DNA from: Anaerobiospirillum thomasii
Lineage (GTDB): Bacteria > Pseudomonadota > Gammaproteobacteria > Enterobacterales > Succinivibrionaceae
Direction of reading: 5' to 3'
Length of the DNA stretch: 64,000 nucleotides
NCBI RefSeq assembly: GCF_900445255.1
Contig: NZ_UAPU01000007.1
Span: 1,070,001 to 1,134,000, forward strand
Shown: in pieces, positions 19,124 through 28,173 of the stretch
Position numbering within the stretch: the first letter of the stretch is position 1
Layout: every line of letters starts with the position of its first letter
Notes under the pieces: generated by a model
The model's input: the letters and a program-made list of their open reading frames with translations, nothing else
Databases searched by the model: none
What the model was told of the DNA's origin: nothing
Position numbers and translations under genes: made by a program

Positions 19124-20509
19124 ATGGCTTTAAATGTTGTTATCCTAGCTGCCGGTAAAGGCACGCGCATGTATTCAAAGATGCCTAAGGTTTTACATGA
19201 GGTGGCAGGTACACCTATGCTCTTTCATGTCATCAATACGGCTATGAGCCTTGATCCTTCAAAAATCATTGTGGTTTTAGGTCATGAATCACAGCTCGTG
19301 CAGCAAAGACTATCTGAACTAGATGGCTACATTGCAGATAAACTTTGTGTGGTTCTGCAGCATGAGCAAAAAGGGACAGCCCATGCTGTCAAATGTGCTA
19401 TGGATAATCTTGAGGATAAAGCTGACATTCTTGTACTCTATGGTGACACTCCACTGACCCCTGCTGATGCCTTAAAACAGCTTATAGACAAATTAGACAG
19501 AGCCGACATGTCTCTTTTGAGCACCACTTTATCCAATCCTTTTGGTTATGGCCGTATTATCCGCAATGAAAGCGGAGATATTATCAAAATTGTCGAACAA
19601 AAGGATGCTTCAGCTGAGCAGGCTCTTATAAACGAGGTTAATACAGGCATGATCTGTATTAAAAAGGAAGCATTGGACAGTGCTATAGATAAAATTGATA
19701 ACAACAATGCACAAAATGAATATTACCTTACCGACCTTGTAGGAGTGTTACGCTCTGATGCCAAAAAAGTTGAAGCTGTAGTCTATGATAACTATGAGCT
19801 TTTGCAGGGTGTTAACAACAAACTGCAGCTGTCAGTCATTGAACGTCTGTATCAAAAGCAAAAAGCCTGTGAGCTAATGCTTGAGGGCGTGACTTTTGCA
19901 GATCCTGAGCGCTTTGATCTTAGAGGTACACTAAAGTGCGGTACTGACTGCTTTATAGATACCAACGTAATAATTGAAGGCGATGTAATTTTAGGTGATA
20001 ACGTAACTATAGGTACAGGCTGTGTAATCAAAGACTGCACCATAGGCGACAATTCAGTCATATCTCCTTACAGCGTGCTTGAAAAATCAATTATGAAAAA
20101 GCACAACACCATAGGTCCTTTCTCACGTCTACGCCCTGGCAACGTACTTGAGGATGAAGTACATGTAGGCAACTTTGTTGAAGTTAAAAACTCAACTTTA
20201 GGCTATGGCACCAAATCAGGACATCTTAGCTATCTTGGCGACAGTCAGATAGGCCGCGATGTAAACATTGGCGCCGGTACTATTACCTGTAATTATGATG
20301 GTGCCTTTAAACACAAGACTGTGCTTGGTGATGATGTCTTCGTAGGCTCAGACACTCAGCTTGTAGCTCCTGTCAGTGTAGCTAAAGGCGTAACTATTGG
20401 AGCAGGCTCCACAGTTACTAGCGATGTTACCCTGGAGAACTCTCTTTATATATCAAGAGTCAAAGGCAGGGTTCTGACAGGCTATGTAAGACCTAGAAAA
20501 AATAAATAA
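19124..20509 (+). CDS. glmU: Bifunctional GlmU (uridyltransferase / acetyltransferase)
   Basis: Makes UDP-GlcNAc for peptidoglycan and lipopolysaccharide. The first half is a nucleotidyltransferase with LAAGKGTRMYSKMPKVLHEV at residue 7 onwards and LYGDTPL with the metal-binding Asp. From about residue 250 a left-handed beta helix begins (hexapeptide repeats such as VIIEGDVILGDNVTIGTG), with RLRPGNVL, VGNFVEVKNSTLG, GHLSYLGDSQIG and GAGTITCNYDG forming the acetyltransferase active site. At 461 residues it is near the E. coli length (456). It follows lgt with a two-base gap, and a GC hairpin lies downstream. Confidence 0.97.
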   Translation: MALNVVILAAGKGTRMYSKMPKVLHEVAGTPMLFHVINTAMSLDPSKIIVVLGHESQLVQQRLSELDGYIADKLCVVLQHEQKGTAHAVKCAMDNLEDKADILVLYGDTPLTPADALKQLIDKLDRADMSLLSTTLSNPFGYGRIIRNESGDIIKIVEQKDASAEQALINEVNTGMICIKKEALDSAIDKIDNNNAQNEYYLTDLVGVLRSDAKKVEAVVYDNYELLQGVNNKLQLSVIERLYQKQKACELMLEGVTFADPERFDLRGTLKCGTDCFIDTNVIIEGDVILGDNVTIGTGCVIKDCTIGDNSVISPYSVLEKSIMKKHNTIGPFSRLRPGNVLEDEVHVGNFVEVKNSTLGYGTKSGHLSYLGDSQIGRDVNIGAGTITCNYDGAFKHKTVLGDDVFVGSDTQLVAPVSVAKGVTIGAGSTVTSDVTLENSLYISRVKGRVLTGYVRPRKNK

Positions 20510-20520
20510 TATCCAAATAT

Positions 20521-20543
20521 CATGCGCATTAAACCTGCGCATG
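20521..20543 (+). terminator. Probable terminator hairpin after glmU
   Basis: An 8-bp perfect GC-rich stem CATGCGCA/TGCGCATG (20521-20528 with 20536-20543) with a 7-base loop starts 11 bases after the glmU stop. The tail is AT-rich rather than a clean T-run, so it is a weak intrinsic terminator or mRNA end stabiliser. Confidence 0.55.
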
Positions 20544-20654
20544 ATAAATTTATTAATAAAAATCTATGATCTTAATCAAAAATCTAAAAATCAATTCTCT
20601 TTATAATTAGCCAATTATTATTCAAGCGTGATCATTGCCATAATTTAAATTTGC

Positions 20655-22502
20655 ATGCCAAATTCAAACATTACACTTTTACAGAAACTATCCTTTGCCT
20701 TAGCTGCTGTAGGCAAAGATGTAATGTACTGGATCTTTATCCTTATATATGTGGTCTATCTCAATCTTAACCGTATAGATCCGCTCTTTATTATTTTTTT
20801 ATTTTTAACCTCAAGTCTGCTATCGACCGTTACCGACCCTATGATGGGTTTTATTGTCGATCAGACCAAATCCAAGTATGGCAGGTTCAGACCCTGGATT
20901 ATGCTTGGCACCATAGCCAATTCCATAGCCACCATACTGCTCTTTACCTGGCCAAATCTTAGCGGCACCATGCTCTATATGTATATAGCTGCCGTCTATA
21001 TGTTCTGGTTTATATCCTATACTATTATGGATATACCCTACTGGTCTTTGATTCCTGCCTTTGGTTCAAAGCGTAAAGACAGAGAGCAGATGTCAGCTAT
21101 TGCACGTTTGGGTGCTCTTGTAGGCTCTCAGCTTGTGGTACTTTTTGGCTTTAAATTTGTCTCTTATATATCTGATGCCTTTACTTTAAATATAAAAAAC
21201 TCATTTATTTATATAGCCTATGTAGGAGCCGCTCTCTTTATTGTCACACAGCTGTTTTTATGTCTTAACTTCAGACCGCGCTTTAACTATATAAGACGTC
21301 GCCCAATATCCTTTATATCGCTAAAGCACATCATAACCGACAATGATCAAATAAAGTTTCTTATTATCATAGGTGTTCTGATTCAGATCTGCTCTGGTAT
21401 TGTTCTGTCAGTATCCATTCTTTATCTTATGGACAATGCCATTACCCATATCTCTGTCTTTATAATTACAGCCACAGTTGCTCAGCTTATAGTCTTTAGC
21501 TCATATACCCATCTTCTAACTAAATTTACAAGACATCAGCTTTTTGTCTCCTCTGCTGTTATTTTGGTAACAGCCTCAAGTGCTATGCTTGCCTACAGCT
21601 ATCTGAATCTAAACTCACTTGTCCTAGCCGTATCCTTGTATGTACTGTGTGCCATCTCTTTATCTATTGCTACCATCTGCACTACAGTTATGACAGCTGA
21701 CTGTGTTGATTATGGTGAGTTCAAGGTGGGACTTAGATCAGAGGCCGTAGTCTTTGCAAGTCAGACTATAGCCTCAAAGCTTGGAGCATTTTTTACGCTT
21801 ATAGTTACAGGCTTTAACATACCTGCCATGTGCTATATGCAAAAGTACACCATGTTCTCCCATGATGATCCCATAAGCTTTATCACCATAGCAACCATTC
21901 CTGTTCTTACTCTGTTTACCCTGTATATTTATCTTAAGTTCTATAAATTAAACGGCCCATTTTTCAGCTCTATACTCGATGCGCTAGAGGAGCTGCGTCA
22001 GAGAAGTCAGATACAGACAAGCAACAAGCTTCTGCTGCGCTATGCTTTAAACAAAAGCGCTGTTATCTTAAATCTTGATGTTGATGATTTGACTGGCTGT
22101 ATTAAAGCCTTAAGTTCCAAACTTACCGATATTGGCTATATACGTAATGAAGAGCTCTTTTTAGAGCAGATACATAAAAAGCTTATACAACATCCATGCG
22201 GTATTATAGAGGGCATTGCCATACCGCATTTATCCTCACCATGTATTACCCGTCCGGTGATTGCCTTTGCACGTACTGCAAGAGGTATAGAGTGTAATGC
22301 GCTTGATGGCAAGAAAAGCGATCTTATCTTTTTAATTGCCACTCCTAAAGATGGAGTAAGCCATTTAAATCTTTTAGGTCGCCTTTCACTTTTATTAAAT
22401 GATACAATCTTTGTGGAAAAACTTCGCTGCTCTGTCAGCAATGATGATGTTATAGAAAATTTAGTTCGTGAAAGTGTTAAAATTCAAAAGAGAGATCTTT
22501 AA
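20655..22502 (+). CDS. GPH-family sugar:cation symporter fused to a PTS EIIA (Fru/Ntr-type) domain
   Basis: A 615-residue fusion. Residues about 1-450 are a 12-helix major facilitator of the glycoside-pentoside-hexuronide group (MelB/XylP-like): TDPMMGFIVDQTKSKYGRFRPWIMLG is the characteristic loop 2-3, and TADCVDYGEFKVGLRSEA matches the family's second signature. After a polar linker, residues about 475-612 form a PTS EIIA type-2 domain, with GIAIPH bearing the probable phosphorylated His525, then AFARTARGIECNALDGKKSDLIFLIATP. In LacS-type transporters an attached EIIA-Glc domain adjusts uptake when phosphorylated by HPr; here the attached domain is of the Fru/Ntr kind. Substrate unknown. 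The next gene begins two bases after the stop. Confidence 0.85.
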   Translation: MPNSNITLLQKLSFALAAVGKDVMYWIFILIYVVYLNLNRIDPLFIIFLFLTSSLLSTVTDPMMGFIVDQTKSKYGRFRPWIMLGTIANSIATILLFTWPNLSGTMLYMYIAAVYMFWFISYTIMDIPYWSLIPAFGSKRKDREQMSAIARLGALVGSQLVVLFGFKFVSYISDAFTLNIKNSFIYIAYVGAALFIVTQLFLCLNFRPRFNYIRRRPISFISLKHIITDNDQIKFLIIIGVLIQICSGIVLSVSILYLMDNAITHISVFIITATVAQLIVFSSYTHLLTKFTRHQLFVSSAVILVTASSAMLAYSYLNLNSLVLAVSLYVLCAISLSIATICTTVMTADCVDYGEFKVGLRSEAVVFASQTIASKLGAFFTLIVTGFNIPAMCYMQKYTMFSHDDPISFITIATIPVLTLFTLYIYLKFYKLNGPFFSSILDALEELRQRSQIQTSNKLLLRYALNKSAVILNLDVDDLTGCIKALSSKLTDIGYIRNEELFLEQIHKKLIQHPCGIIEGIAIPHLSSPCITRPVIAFARTARGIECNALDGKKSDLIFLIATPKDGVSHLNLLGRLSLLLNDTIFVEKLRCSVSNDDVIENLVRESVKIQKRDL

Positions 22503-22504
22503 CT

Positions 22505-23299
22505 ATGTTTAAAAAAGTTCTTTATACCTTAACCTTATGTCTTTGTTCTTATCAAGCTATGGCTGACGATAAAATCAATGTTTGTGCTACATCTCAGATG
22601 TACAATGCCCTAAGTGCCATTGCCGCTGCAAGAGATGATATGAATACATACTTTGCATCTGGCACTGACCTTTATGCACAGATTTCAAATAACGACAGAA
22701 AGTGCAATATTCTTATAAGCTCTGATGAAAAACTGCCAATACAGTTAATCAGATCAAACAGAGCCGAGGCCGCCTCCATGTTGCCTTTAGTCAGAGCTCC
22801 TTTAGTGCTGTGGTCTAAAAACCCACGCCTGTTCAACAATGGCAGCACCAAGGCTATAAGCGACAGACAGCTTGAGTCTCTGGCCATTGCCAAGACAGAG
22901 CTTACTCCTGTTGGCTTTGCTACACATCAGATTGTCTCAAAGAGTGCTTTTCCTACCAATTACATAAAGGATAAGCTCTTTAGAGCCGAGCATGAGTATG
23001 AAGTATATTCCATGGTTGACAGTGAAAACGTACAGGCAGGCTTTGTAAGCAAACCTCTTGTAACCTCAAGAAACAGAATGGCCAATGGTTCATACTGGGT
23101 AGTACCTAAGGACTATCATGCTGATATTCTCTACTACATCACTATTGTAGATAAAGCAGAGAATACAGATAAGATTGTAGACTTATATAAGTTCCTTAAG
23201 GATGATAAGAGCGCTTTAGAGTCTTATGAGCTCTTTGGCTTTGAGAACCTCAACTCAGCTGAAAACAAAGGTCAGAGCGAGCTTAAAGGCTTTAAATAA
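22505..23299 (+). CDS. ModA-like periplasmic substrate-binding protein
   Basis: A 264-residue exported protein with a 20-residue signal peptide (ending AMA). The mature sequence follows the order of ModA-type binding proteins: INVCATSQMYNALSAIA, then DRKCNILISSDEKLP, then LVRAPLVLWSK, then a domain-crossing segment and MVDSENVQAGFVSKPLV. This suggests binding of a small oxyanion or related ligand, but ligand residues are not certain. No ModB/ModC permease or ATPase is nearby. Instead the gene is tied to the symporter-EIIA fusion two bases upstream. It may assist a remote transporter or have a separate sensing role. It converges on rsmJ with an eight-base overlap. Confidence 0.72.
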   Translation: MFKKVLYTLTLCLCSYQAMADDKINVCATSQMYNALSAIAAARDDMNTYFASGTDLYAQISNNDRKCNILISSDEKLPIQLIRSNRAEAASMLPLVRAPLVLWSKNPRLFNNGSTKAISDRQLESLAIAKTELTPVGFATHQIVSKSAFPTNYIKDKLFRAEHEYEVYSMVDSENVQAGFVSKPLVTSRNRMANGSYWVVPKDYHADILYYITIVDKAENTDKIVDLYKFLKDDKSALESYELFGFENLNSAENKGQSELKGFK

Positions 23300-24056
23300 T
23301 AGATGATATAGCTCTATAGCAGTCAAAACGACAGTTACCTCCGTCAGTTGAGCTATAGGGCTCTATGCCATCGACACTGACTAATGATGCAGTCTTTGGC
23401 CTTTTTAAGACCACACGCCTTGTGGCAAGGGTCAAAGACTTTTTCAAAAATACCTCAACATCCTCATCAGCGCCAATCAGAGCCTTTAGAATCTGCATAT
23501 CCTTTTTAACCATAGCGCTTTTTTTGCGCTCAGGAAACATTGGGTCATAATAGATAACCTCAGGTCTGTCTCCTGCATAGCCATCAATGGAGCCAAGATT
23601 ATATAGCCTTGGCAGTGTGCCCATGCTTATCATAAAGCTCTCATCAGCCCTGGCTCTGTCAAGGGCATCGTGCAGCAGAGCATAAATGACAACATTGCGC
23701 TCAAACATAAGCACTCGTGAGCCAAACCTCTGCAACACCATACTGTCACGGCCAAGACCTGCTGTAGCATCAATGACTAAAGCCTTATCATCAAGACCTG
23801 TCATGACAGCTCTGACTAAAGGTTCTTTGTTTTTTGAGGTATGCTGCAGACGATAAAACATCTTATCCTTGGTAAAATCTATATACAAAGGCTTTATTTT
23901 ATTGTTGTTTGTATAAGATAAAGATACCATGTCACCAAAGTGCAGAGTCAAATCCTCACCTGTGGCCATAGTTGTCTGATACCGCTCAAGCGTATCTTTT
24001 AATTTTAAATACAGTGTATAGGTTTTACTGTCTGTATCCACACTAATATCAAGCAT
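23292..24056 (-). CDS. rsmJ: 16S rRNA (guanine-1516-N2) methyltransferase RsmJ
   Basis: SAM-dependent methyltransferase acting on G1516 of 16S rRNA (UPF0341/YhiQ family). The SAM-binding motif is VIDATAGLGRDSMVLQRFG, followed by VLMFERNVVIYALLHDAL and the catalytic-type YYDPMFPERKKSAMVKKDMQ, which closely match the E. coli protein from memory. The C-terminal RRVVLKRPKTAS is also conserved. The reading can be extended upstream to 24080, but the ATG at 24056 gives the shorter, family-like start and only an 8-base overlap with aroE. It is the last gene of the minus-strand operon. Confidence 0.9.
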   Translation of the reverse strand: MLDISVDTDSKTYTLYLKLKDTLERYQTTMATGEDLTLHFGDMVSLSYTNNNKIKPLYIDFTKDKMFYRLQHTSKNKEPLVRAVMTGLDDKALVIDATAGLGRDSMVLQRFGSRVLMFERNVVIYALLHDALDRARADESFMISMGTLPRLYNLGSIDGYAGDRPEVIYYDPMFPERKKSAMVKKDMQILKALIGADEDVEVFLKKSLTLATRRVVLKRPKTASLVSVDGIEPYSSTDGGNCRFDCYRAISSII

Positions 24057-24885
24057 GATTATCTCTGCCAAGAACACCAAGGATATAACTGTAGGCTTTG
24101 TCTATATCAGGTCTGACTCCACGCCAGATCTCAAAGCTTAAAGCTGCCTGACAGATAAGCATGCCAAGACCGTCATAGGTGGCCTTTACACCAAGCTCGT
24201 GAGCCTTTTTTGTAAAGACCGTCTCACCGCTTTTACTGTACATAAGATCATAGACACAAAAAGCTTTTTTTAAAATATCATCCTTAAGATCTGGCAGTAC
24301 TCCCTGTAAAGATGATGAGCTGGCGTTGAGGATAAGATCATACTCCTTATCCTGCTCATTAATTCTCTCAAAGCTTATAGCTTTGAGGTTTTTAATATTC
24401 ATGGACTCAACAAGATCCAATGTCTTTGCAAAGGTTCTTGATACTACAGTCACACTGTCAACTTCCATATCTGCTATAGGGGCTATAATGCCTCTTGTGG
24501 CACCTCCTGCTCCTATAATCAGCACCTTTTTGCCTTTAAACTCAATACCTTTGCGTTTTAAATCCAGAACCAGGCCGTCACCGTCTGTGTTGTCACCATA
24601 AAAGCAGTTGTAATCAAGTTTTTTTAAGGTATTTACCGCACCTGAAATCTCAGCTCTGTGCGAGAGCTGTGTGGCATATCTGTAGGCCTCCTGCTTAAAA
24701 GGCACAGTAATATTGCATCCAAGCCCCTCCTCAAAGAAAATATTGGCACTATCTTCAAAACTGCCCTCTACCAGCACTGTGCCATAATGCATCTGCTGCT
24801 GTGTATCTTTGGCAAAGAACTCATGAATTAAAGGAGATAGCGAGTGCTCTACAGGGTTGCCAAACACTGCATATTGAAAAGACAT
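24049..24885 (-). CDS. aroE: Shikimate dehydrogenase
   Basis: NADP-dependent enzyme reducing 3-dehydroshikimate in aromatic amino acid synthesis. Length 278 (E. coli 272). The shikimate-binding start FGNPVEHSLSPLIHEFF (residue 8 onward) and GCNITVPFKQEAYRYA carry the catalytic Lys region. GAVNTLKK, GDNTDGDGLVLDLKRKG and the dinucleotide motif GAGGATRGI follow, then VVSRTFAKT. It starts 12 bases after tsaC and overlaps rsmJ. The tsaC-aroE order matches the E. coli yrdD-tsaC-aroE cluster. Confidence 0.96.
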   Translation of the reverse strand: MSFQYAVFGNPVEHSLSPLIHEFFAKDTQQQMHYGTVLVEGSFEDSANIFFEEGLGCNITVPFKQEAYRYATQLSHRAEISGAVNTLKKLDYNCFYGDNTDGDGLVLDLKRKGIEFKGKKVLIIGAGGATRGIIAPIADMEVDSVTVVSRTFAKTLDLVESMNIKNLKAISFERINEQDKEYDLILNASSSSLQGVLPDLKDDILKKAFCVYDLMYSKSGETVFTKKAHELGVKATYDGLGMLICQAALSFEIWRGVRPDIDKAYSYILGVLGRDNHA

Positions 24886-24897
24886 ACTATTACCTGC

Positions 24898-25470
24898 CTA
24901 TGGTCTTAAAATTCTTCCGCTTAGTGAGTCATGTATGGTGCTAGGTTTTTTGGCTCCTGCGCATGGCTCATCAAGAATATAATCAACAAGATCGCCAAAG
25001 GTATCATGCAATGCGCCTATATTATCAATAGGACTGCTGCCTGATATATTGGCCGAGGTGGATACTAAAGGGGATTGTGTATACTCACACAGTCTTTGCA
25101 GTATATTAAAAGGACTGACCCTTACTGCTATGGTTTTTCTGTTGCCGGTAAGATGCAGTGAAACTAGTGAGGTGCATGGTACTACCCAGGTATGGTGGCC
25201 TGGCCATGTACAGAGCATCTGCCTGAAGGTATCTGGTGCAATGGCACTTACATCTATATATTTACGTACCATCTCAAAACTTGAGCCAACCATAATCAGC
25301 CCCTTGTTGGGATCGCGTCTTTTAATATCGATGATACGTAAGATGGCATCATCATGATCTGCAGCGGCGCTTAAACCATATATGCCCTCGGTTGGACATA
25401 CCACGACACCGCCACTGCGCAGTATGTCTGCGCAGCGTCTTATCTTCAGATCAATTGCATTATCTGACAT
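24898..25470 (-). CDS. tsaC: Threonylcarbamoyl-AMP synthase TsaC
   Basis: YrdC/Sua5-family protein making threonylcarbamoyl-AMP for t6A37 of tRNA. 190 residues matches the short TsaC form. VVCPTEGIYGLSAAAD (about 21-36) is the nucleotide-binding start; IKRRDPNKGLIMVGSS, GHHTWVVPCT, TIAVRVSP and PLVSTSANISGSSP are the family blocks. The start codon overlaps the purE stop by one base, indicating coupling. The window also carries tcdA, which acts later in the same tRNA modification route. Confidence 0.95.
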   Translation of the reverse strand: MSDNAIDLKIRRCADILRSGGVVVCPTEGIYGLSAAADHDDAILRIIDIKRRDPNKGLIMVGSSFEMVRKYIDVSAIAPDTFRQMLCTWPGHHTWVVPCTSLVSLHLTGNRKTIAVRVSPFNILQRLCEYTQSPLVSTSANISGSSPIDNIGALHDTFGDLVDYILDEPCAGAKKPSTIHDSLSGRILRP

Positions 25471-25970
25471 TACAGTGCAGCCTGCAGATCCTTATCCTTT
25501 TGCATAACCTCAGCTGCTGCCTTCTGTCTGTCGGCAAGAACTAAAGCTTCAAGCTCCTTGTCAGATACAGCCATAATCTGAGCTGCAAGGTAGGCTGCAT
25601 TCTTGGCACCGGCCTTACCTACAGCAACAGTGGCTACAGGTATGCCACCTGGCATCATGACTGTTGAGTACAGAGCATCAACACCGTTTAAAGGACCGCC
25701 GTCTACAGGAATACCAATAACAGGTCTTATAGTTCTTGCAGCTACTGCTCCGGCTAGGTGAGCGGCAAGACCTGCAGCACAGATAAAGACCTGACAGCCG
25801 CGTTCCTGAGCCTCGGTTACATATGAGGCTACAACATCAGGGGTACGGTGGGCAGAGGCTACTCTTACCTCGGTTTTGATATTAAAACCCTTTAAGATAT
25901 CAATTGTATTTTTAACTAAAGGCAGATCTGAATCTGAACCCATAATAATTGCAACAAAACGCTCTGACAT
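25470..25970 (-). CDS. purE: N5-carboxyaminoimidazole ribonucleotide mutase PurE
   Basis: Class I PurE, which converts N5-CAIR to CAIR in purine synthesis. From the ATG at 25970 it has 166 residues. [21 protein letters not shown] and the catalytic-His region, [18 protein letters not shown] and [17 protein letters not shown] are all present. A GTG at 25979 would add three residues, but the AGGTG ribosome site sits correctly for the ATG. purK is not adjacent, unlike in E. coli; here purE is inserted between yrdD and tsaC. Confidence 0.94.
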   Translation of the reverse strand: MSERFVAIIMGSDSDLPLVKNTIDILKGFNIKTEVRVASAHRTPDVVASYVTEAQERGCQVFICAAGLAAHLAGAVAARTIRPVIGIPVDGGPLNGVDALYSTVMMPGGIPVATVAVGKAGAKNAAYLAAQIMAVSDKELEALVLADRQKAAAEVMQKDKDLQAAL

Positions 25971-26035
25971 AAATATCACCTAAGAAAAAAATAAATAAAA
26001 TTTTAACATATGCAAAAAGTATTCACTATATTGTG

Positions 26036-26605
26036 CTAAAACACTTCATCGTCAACCCTGCGCACCCGTCTTTTTCTGCGCGATGAGCACAGCTCATTGC
26101 CACAGACTTCCTTAACCCCGTTTTTGCCTGATTTTTCAAACATCAAAGGAAAGGAGCAAATCTTGCAGCTTTTAATTACAGGCCTGCCACCTAAAGAAAA
26201 CTTGCACTCGGGGAAGTTATCACAGGCATAAAAGGCTCTGCCTCTGCTGTTGCGTCTTTTTACAATACTGCCCTTTTTACACACAGGACAGTCAATCTCC
26301 TCTTCCTTGTCATCGGCCACAATGTAATGACAGGCAGGATAGTCAGAGCAACCTATAAAAATACCAAAACGACCCTTTTTAACCTCAAGTGCACTGCCGC
26401 AGACAGGACATTTTTTCTCAACGCTCAAAAGTGTCTTTACTGCATGTCTTGCAACACCATAGGCTTTAAAATCGCATAAAGGGAAATTGGAGCAGCCTAA
26501 AAAATCGCCGCGGCTTGAATGACGCAGCATAAGCGTTCCTGAACATAAAGGGCAGTTATCTCCATCGTTTAAAGACAGCTCTGTCTCTTCTGAATTATCA
26601 CTCAT
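26036..26605 (-). CDS. yrdD: YrdD-like topoisomerase I-type zinc-ribbon protein
   Basis: A 189-residue protein made of four zinc ribbons related to the C-terminal repeats of DNA topoisomerase I. Cys pairs appear in order as CPLCSGTL...GCSNFPLC, CPVCGSAL...GCSDYPAC, CPVCKKGS...ACDNFPEC and a final CKICSFPL...CGNELC. The RFGIFIGCSDYP segment is the typical nucleic-acid-facing repeat. It matches YrdD of E. coli, which precedes tsaC there too. Its job is not established. The 65-base gap to purE has no terminator, so cotranscription is possible. It diverges from def. Confidence 0.88.
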   Translation of the reverse strand: MSDNSEETELSLNDGDNCPLCSGTLMLRHSSRGDFLGCSNFPLCDFKAYGVARHAVKTLLSVEKKCPVCGSALEVKKGRFGIFIGCSDYPACHYIVADDKEEEIDCPVCKKGSIVKRRNSRGRAFYACDNFPECKFSLGGRPVIKSCKICSFPLMFEKSGKNGVKEVCGNELCSSRRKRRVRRVDDEVF

Positions 26606-26702
26606 TTGTCATCTGTGCCTGAAACTGTTTGGACAATCATAAATATGACATTTTAAGCTTTTGCATGATAAAATTTAAGAAATATAAAATTAGAGGTACT
26701 AA

Positions 26703-27224
26703 ATGGCAATATTAGATGTCGTGGTCTTTCCCGATGAGAGACTAAGAGTTAAGTGTAAGCAAGTTACTGAATTTAATGATGAGCTAAAAACTCTTGCTCA
26801 GGACATGTTCGATACCATGTATGATGACAATGGTCTTGGTCTTGCTGCTCCGCAGGTGGGAGACAGCAGGCGTATTGTGGTAATGGATGTACCAAAGGAT
26901 GAAGATGGCGAACAGGGCCATAATCAGATAGTTATGGTCAATCCTCAAATCATAGAAAAAGAAGAGGAGATGGAATCATCAGAAGGCTGTCTGTCAGTAC
27001 CAGAATACAATGCCTCCATTACCCGTTTTAACAGAGTTAAAGCCAAATACTTTGATCTTGACGGAGTGGAGCATACCATAGAGGCAGAAGGTCTGCATGC
27101 TGTATGTATACAGCATGAGCTTGACCATCTTGATGGCAAACTCTTTATAGATTACCTCTCTCCTTTAAAGCGCAATATTGTGCTTAGAAAATACAAGAAA
27201 TTAAAGAAGTTTAAATCACAGTAA
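26703..27224 (+). CDS. def: Peptide deformylase
   Basis: Metalloenzyme removing the N-formyl group from nascent proteins. 173 residues, near E. coli Def (169). The three signature motifs are GLGLAAPQVG near residue 46, EGCLSVPEY near 94 (Cys metal ligand) and QHELDHLDGKLF near 137 (two His ligands and the catalytic Glu). An AGAGGTA ribosome site precedes the ATG. fmt starts one base after its stop, the classic def-fmt pair. Confidence 0.97.
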   Translation: MAILDVVVFPDERLRVKCKQVTEFNDELKTLAQDMFDTMYDDNGLGLAAPQVGDSRRIVVMDVPKDEDGEQGHNQIVMVNPQIIEKEEEMESSEGCLSVPEYNASITRFNRVKAKYFDLDGVEHTIEAEGLHAVCIQHELDHLDGKLFIDYLSPLKRNIVLRKYKKLKKFKSQ

Positions 27225-27225
27225 T

Positions 27226-28173
27226 ATGCTTGAGAATAAAAGAATTATTTTTGCAGGTACTCCTGAGTTTGCTGCAGTCCATCTACAGGCTCTGCTTGAT
27301 AACAATATAAGACCTGTGGCTGTTTACACACAGCCAGACAGACCATCAGGACGTGGCAACAAACTGACCCCAACTCCAGTCAAGCAGCTTGCTCTTGAGC
27401 ATGGCCTTGAGGTATATACCCCTGAAAACTTTAAAGATGAAGCCGATGTTGCAGCTTTTCAGGCTCACAAAGCCGATCTAGCCATTGTTGTGGCCTATGG
27501 TCTTTTGCTGCCGCAGAGTGTGCTTGATGCTCCTGTGCATGGCTGTGTCAATGTACACGGCTCACTGCTGCCATCACTGCGAGGTGCCGCCCCTATTCAG
27601 CGCTCCCTGTTAAATGGCGATGAATATGCAGGCGTTAGTCTCATGCGTATTGTCAAGGCTTTAGATGCTGGTCCTGTCTTTGTTAAAAAGCAGCTTAAAA
27701 TACAAAGTGATGATACTTCACTATCATTGTTTGAAAAGCTTGCTCACCTTGGCGCCGCCACTCTTATTGAAAATCTTGATAAGCTGTGTGACGGTCTTAT
27801 TGAGCCACTAAGTCAGGATGAGAGTCTTGTAACCTATGCTGCCAAACTGACCAAGGCTGAGGCACATATAGATTTTAATGATACAGCATCACAGATAGAT
27901 CTTAAGGTAAGAGGCTTTATTCCATGGCCTGTAGCCTATACCAAACTTGCAGATATTGTATTTAAACTCTTTGAAGTACAGATAAGTGATATAAGATCAC
28001 AAGGCGCCCCAGGCACCATACATGCTGTAGACAAGAGTGGAATTTTAGTCAATACACAGGACTTTTGTATAAGAATTATTACACTGCAGGCGCCGGGAAA
28101 AGGCCGCACCAATGCTGCTGACTATGCCAGAGGCAAGAGTGATCTTATAAAGGTTGGAGCACGTTTTGAGTAA
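27226..28173 (+). CDS. fmt: Methionyl-tRNA formyltransferase
   Basis: Transfers formyl from 10-formyl-THF to initiator Met-tRNA. Length 315 equals E. coli Fmt. FAGTPEFAAVHLQALL at residue 9 and YTQPDRPSGRG begin the Rossmann-like domain. NVHGSLLPSLRGAAPIQRSLL contains the catalytic Asn-His region. The C-terminal OB-like domain holds FIPWPVAYT and LQAPGKGR. It lies between def and rsmB with one-base spacing and an 8-base overlap, so the three form a translation-start and ribosome-maturation operon. Confidence 0.97.
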   Translation: MLENKRIIFAGTPEFAAVHLQALLDNNIRPVAVYTQPDRPSGRGNKLTPTPVKQLALEHGLEVYTPENFKDEADVAAFQAHKADLAIVVAYGLLLPQSVLDAPVHGCVNVHGSLLPSLRGAAPIQRSLLNGDEYAGVSLMRIVKALDAGPVFVKKQLKIQSDDTSLSLFEKLAHLGAATLIENLDKLCDGLIEPLSQDESLVTYAAKLTKAEAHIDFNDTASQIDLKVRGFIPWPVAYTKLADIVFKLFEVQISDIRSQGAPGTIHAVDKSGILVNTQDFCIRIITLQAPGKGRTNAADYARGKSDLIKVGARFE

